Shown: in pieces, positions 61,864 to 64,000 of the stretch
How the letters are laid out: each line of letters starts with the position of its first letter
Numbering within the stretch: position 1 is the first letter of the stretch
Assembly (NCBI GenBank): GCA_041879295.1
Contig: CP047152.1
Span: forward strand, 2,051,501 to 2,115,500
Origin: Pseudomonas putida
GTDB taxonomy: Bacteria > Pseudomonadota > Gammaproteobacteria > Pseudomonadales > Pseudomonadaceae
DNA: 64,000 bases
Direction: 5' to 3'
Translations under genes and position numbers: made by a program
The notes under the pieces: model-generated
Seen by the model: the letters and a program-made list of their open reading frames with translations, nothing else
What the model was told of the DNA's origin: nothing
The model's database searches: none

Positions 61864-62111
61864 GAATCCGACAGAAAAATCTGAAAGGTCACCTATTCAA
61901 TCATTCCCGCGCAGGTTCCCCCGTAGGCCCTCGCATGGGTGCCCGTAGGCGCGATAGGGACCCCTCACGGGCAGGTGATAAGGACCCAGAAGAAAGCCCG
62001 AAAGGTGCGCCGCTGAGCCTGCCTCAAGTGCTTCGGAATGTCACAAGACCGTACCAAAGTGTCACAAGCCATGGTAGCGTAGCCCTTTAATTCCGGGCAT
62101 TGAGGACTACT
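61864..62111 (+). other. Right-end non-coding segment with arm-type sites and substitute sohB leader
   Basis: TGTCACAAG occurs at 62039 and 62060 (21 bp apart), mirroring the left pair. CCCGTAGGC occurs twice near 61919 and 61949. TTGAGGACTACT immediately before GTG 62112 gives sohB a new ribosome-binding site, and ATGGTAGCGTAGCCC upstream may hold a promoter. A 76-codon open frame here lacks a good start and is not accepted. Confidence 0.6.
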
Positions 62112-62126
62112 GTGGAGTTTCTTGCC
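62112..62126 (+). repeat. attR core (codons 1-5 of sohB)
   Basis: GTGGAGTTTCTTGCC, the right copy of the 15-bp core. Crossing over here keeps the whole SohB protein unchanged. Confidence 0.85.
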
Positions 62127-63131
62127 GAATACGCAAGCTTTCTCGCCAAAACCGCCACCCTGGTCATCGCCATACTGGTGGTGCTGTCGGCCATCGCCGG
62201 GCTGCGTGGCAAAGGTCGGCGCAAATCAGGCGGGCAATTACAGGTCACCCGGCTGAACGATTTTTACAAGGACCTGCGTGAGCGTCTGGAGTCCGGCCTG
62301 CTCGACAAGGCCCAGCTCAAGGCCCTGCGCAAGCAGCAGGCGAAGGCAGAAAAGCAGCAGAAGAAGGGCAAGGCCGAGGACACGAGCCGGGTATTCGTGC
62401 TGGACTTCGATGGCGACATCAAAGCCTCGGCCACCGAAAGCCTGCGCAACGAAATCACCGCACTGCTGACGCTCGCCACCGCGCGTGACGAAGTGGTACT
62501 GCGCCTGGAAAGCGGCGGTGGCCTTGTGCACAGTTACGGCTTGGCTGCATCGCAACTGGCGCGTATTCGTCAGGCGGGCATCCCGTTGACCGTGTGCATC
62601 GACAAGGTGGCTGCCAGCGGTGGGTACATGATGGCCTGCATCGGCGAGAAGATCGTCAGTGCCCCATTCGCCGTACTGGGGTCTATTGGCGTGGTGGCGC
62701 AGTTGCCCAACGTCAACCGCCTGCTGAAAAAGCACGACATCGACTTCGAAGTACTGACTGCTGGCGAGTACAAGCGCACCCTGACCGTCTTTGGCGAAAA
62801 CACCGAGAAGGGCCGGGAGAAGTTTCAGGAAGACCTGGACATCACTCACCAGTTGTTCAAGGATTTCGTCTCCCGCTATCGTCCGCAGTTGCACATCGAC
62901 GAAGTGGCCACTGGCGAAGTCTGGCTGGGCGTGGCCGCCTTGAATCGCAAGCTGGTTGACGAGTTGCAGACCAGTGACGAGTACCTGAGCGAACGCGCAC
63001 GCAACGCCAACCTGTTCCACTTGCACTATGCCGAACGCAAGAGCCTGCAGGAGCGTATTGGCATGGCCGCCAGCGGTACTGTGGAGAACGCGGTGGTAGG
63101 CTTGTGGAGTAAACTCAGCCGCCTGCGCTAA
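62112..63131 (+). CDS. sohB: SohB-family S49 peptidase, membrane bound
   Basis: A 339-aa protein, GTG start giving VEFLAEYASFLAKTATLVIA with an N-terminal signal anchor. The S49 (signal peptide peptidase-like) domain has the catalytic serine in KVAASGGYMMACIG and the lysine region in GEYKRTLTVFGENTEKGREK. Role probably in envelope proteostasis. The protein is intact, but its native promoter and ribosome-binding site are now 6.5 kb upstream, so expression depends on the element's right end. Confidence 0.93.
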   Translation: MEFLAEYASFLAKTATLVIAILVVLSAIAGLRGKGRRKSGGQLQVTRLNDFYKDLRERLESGLLDKAQLKALRKQQAKAEKQQKKGKAEDTSRVFVLDFDGDIKASATESLRNEITALLTLATARDEVVLRLESGGGLVHSYGLAASQLARIRQAGIPLTVCIDKVAASGGYMMACIGEKIVSAPFAVLGSIGVVAQLPNVNRLLKKHDIDFEVLTAGEYKRTLTVFGENTEKGREKFQEDLDITHQLFKDFVSRYRPQLHIDEVATGEVWLGVAALNRKLVDELQTSDEYLSERARNANLFHLHYAERKSLQERIGMAASGTVENAVVGLWSKLSRLR

Positions 63132-63169
63132 CACCTTGAACCCGTTGAAATTTTTTTTCGTTCAGGGGG

Positions 63170-63198
63170 TTGCAAGGTTAAAGGAATGAAGACATAAT
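63170..63198 (+). promoter_or_regulatory. Sigma-70 promoter of tRNA-Cys
   Basis: TTGCAA (63170-63175), a 17-bp spacer and CATAAT (63193-63198). It lies about 88 bp before the tRNA. Confidence 0.75.
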
Positions 63199-63285
63199 GG
63201 CGCCCATCGAAACGCAGCAAGCTTTGAAAAAGGTTCAGCGTTTCAAGGAGATAGCAAAGCGCAAGCAGCTAGATCCGACCTTTGA

Positions 63286-63359
63286 GGCCGAGTAGCAAAG
63301 TGGTTATGCTCCGGATTGCAAATCCGTCTACGCCGGTTCGATTCCGACCTCGGCCTCCA
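63286..63359 (+). tRNA. tRNA-Cys (anticodon GCA)
   Basis: A 74-nt tRNA: acceptor GGCCGAG pairs with CTCGGCC, anticodon loop TTGCAAA gives GCA, T loop GGTTCGATTCC, encoded CCA. Confidence 0.97.
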
Positions 63360-63370
63360 CCATTCGAAAG

Positions 63371-63399
63371 CCCCGCAGATTAACGTCTGCGGGGTTTTT
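63371..63399 (+). terminator. Terminator of tRNA-Cys
   Basis: Arms CCCCGCAGA (63371-63379) and TCTGCGGGG (63386-63394), then TTTTTC. Confidence 0.93.
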
Positions 63400-63404
63400 C
63401 TTTG

Positions 63405-63711
63405 TGGGACGAAAAAAACCACGAGTTCCGAAACTTTCGGGGTGGAGTTCTGAAACTTCAGCCTTTCGAGGGCTTTGCGATCTCCCTCTTTCGAGTGGCC
63501 CGGCAGTACGCTTGCCTCGCTAAGGTCGTTGATCTCTGATGCGGCCTTCGGTCGGATATCGCGGAACTGGATGAAGAACGGCGAAAGGTGCTGGCTGGTG
63601 TGTCGCGTAACCTTATCGAGCAGCAGGCTTAGGTTGTTCCTCACTCCGTTCATTTCCAGGACCATCCTCAGTCGCTTACCGGTCTTACCCCGAGGTTTCG
63701 ATTAGTGATTG
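63405..63711 (-). pseudogene. Remnant of a tyrosine-integrase C-terminus beside tRNA-Cys
   Basis: The minus strand reads GKTGKRLRMVLEMNGVRNNL, then FRDIRPKAASEINDLSEASV and LPGHSKE, which matches the C-terminal half of Pseudomonas phage integrases (FRDIRPKAA being the HxxR box and GHS the second His box). An in-frame stop at 63712-63714 cuts it off from any N-terminus, and the nucleophile tyrosine region is lost. It marks an old prophage or island at this tRNA. Confidence 0.7.
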
Positions 63712-63847
63712 GGTGATTGCTGAGCGTGGTGAGGCGGCAGAAACCCTGTCGTTCTCCTACGTCAGCGGCCCTTACCAGGCTCGGCGCCTGGCCAACATTG
63801 AGTTGCGCCGCCGGGCCTGTGGAACGCAACGAGGCCGATTGTCTTAG
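63712..63847 (+). pseudogene. Fragment of a phage tail (host-specificity J/TipJ-like) protein
   Basis: The plus strand reads ERGEAAETLSFSYVSGPYQA then RRLANIELRRRACG and a stop at 63845. The pattern PYQAxRLAxIxLRR resembles the conserved region of phage tail-tip proteins. No start or upstream part is present. It abuts the integrase remnant, together forming a prophage scar. Confidence 0.45.
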
Positions 63848-63875
63848 AACTTGAAGCCATCATGAGAAAACGAGT

Positions 63876-64000
63876 TCAGTTCTGTGCGTTCAAAAATAAT
63901 GAGAACAGCTCGGACTGAGATTTAATGCCGAGTTTGCTGTACATGTGCTTGCGATGGACCTTCACAGTCTCTGCGGAAATCGCCAGCTTGCGCGCGATCT
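63876..64000 (-). CDS. LuxR-type regulator, C-terminal HTH only (cut by window edge)
   Basis: The last 40 residues of a LuxR/FixJ-type protein: IARKLAISAETVKVHRKHMY, then SKLGIKSQSELFSLFLNAQN. This is the DNA-recognition helix of the GerE family. The sensory part lies beyond the window, so ligand or partner cannot be given. Confidence 0.85.
   Translation of the reverse strand, partial: IARKLAISAETVKVHRKHMYSKLGIKSQSELFSLFLNAQN

Larger units (their letters stand above)
55638..62126 (+). mobile_element. Putative T7-like-phage satellite integrated at the start of sohB
   Basis: A 6.5-kb integrative element bounded by a 15-bp direct repeat (GTGGAGTTTCTTGCC at 55638 and 62112) that is the start of sohB. 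Contents in order: integrase, AT-rich secreted protein, phage-type promoter P1, two small unknown genes, promoter P2, coiled-coil protein, capsid-like protein, Rha-like regulator, two very small genes. It has no replication gene, terminase, portal, tail or RNA polymerase gene, so it cannot be an autonomous phage. Genes from P1 onward are all on the plus strand. The two promoters match the gh-1 consensus, pointing to a T7-like helper. The satellite idea is inference; the boundaries are seen directly. Confidence 0.85.

Noticed and set aside
61860..62090. 76-codon frame at the right end of the satellite
   Set aside because: No acceptable start or ribosome-binding site, and it covers the arm-type repeats.
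55638..62126. Complete temperate prophage
   Set aside because: No terminase, portal, tail, lysis or replication genes fit within 6.5 kb.

Overview
The window is about 62% G+C, densely coded chromosome of a fluorescent pseudomonad, almost certainly of the Pseudomonas putida group. The evidence is the gene order (nudJ-mnmA-hflD-purB; divergent idh and icd; cspD/clpS-clpA/infA-bpt-aat/ftsK-lolA-rarA-crcB-serS-cysG/tusDCBE), a PcaI/PcaJ pair of P. putida type, and paired REP palindromes with the core GTGGGAGCGGGCTTGCCCGC. No database search was possible; gene names come from recognising motifs, lengths and neighbourhoods.

Layout. 1-29 kb is conserved core: topB (partial), a GNAT gene, a ribosomal-oxygenase cupin, purine synthesis, tRNA thiolation (mnmA and the tus relay), both isocitrate dehydrogenases, the ClpS-ClpA protease with its N-end-rule transferases bpt and aat, ftsK, lolA, serS and cysG. 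29.0-29.8 kb is a tandem REP-type array closed by a 63-bp inverted repeat. 30-41 kb is mainly transport and ion homeostasis (yccA, tRNA-Ser, ClC, NhaA, BCCT, a TRAP-TAXI operon, TrkH). 41-55 kb is mixed: a MITE-like insertion, pcaIJ, small proteins, LysR/TSUP, a diguanylate cyclase, an SLC13 transporter, small envelope proteins and a four-gene phosphatase/SCP2/APH-kinase/SDR cluster.

The most unusual part is 55638-62126, a 6.5-kb integrative element inserted exactly at the start codon of sohB. It is bounded by a 15-bp direct repeat that is codons 1-5 of sohB. It encodes a tyrosine integrase, an AT-rich secreted cargo protein and a block of small genes of unknown or phage-like type, including a 333-aa protein that resembles a lone major capsid protein and a coiled-coil protein that could be its scaffold. 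Two sites (57842 and 59025) match the promoter of T7-like P. putida phage gh-1, yet the element has no room for a phage RNA polymerase. I infer a minimal phage satellite whose genes stay silent until a T7-like helper phage supplies its polymerase, and which brings its own capsid protein. Two pairs of TGTCACAA repeats near the ends look like integrase arm sites, and the element replaces the ribosome-binding site of sohB with its own.

The right end (63.1-64 kb) has sohB, tRNA-Cys, the scar of an older prophage (an integrase C-terminus and a tail-protein fragment) and the C-terminus of a LuxR-type regulator cut by the window edge.
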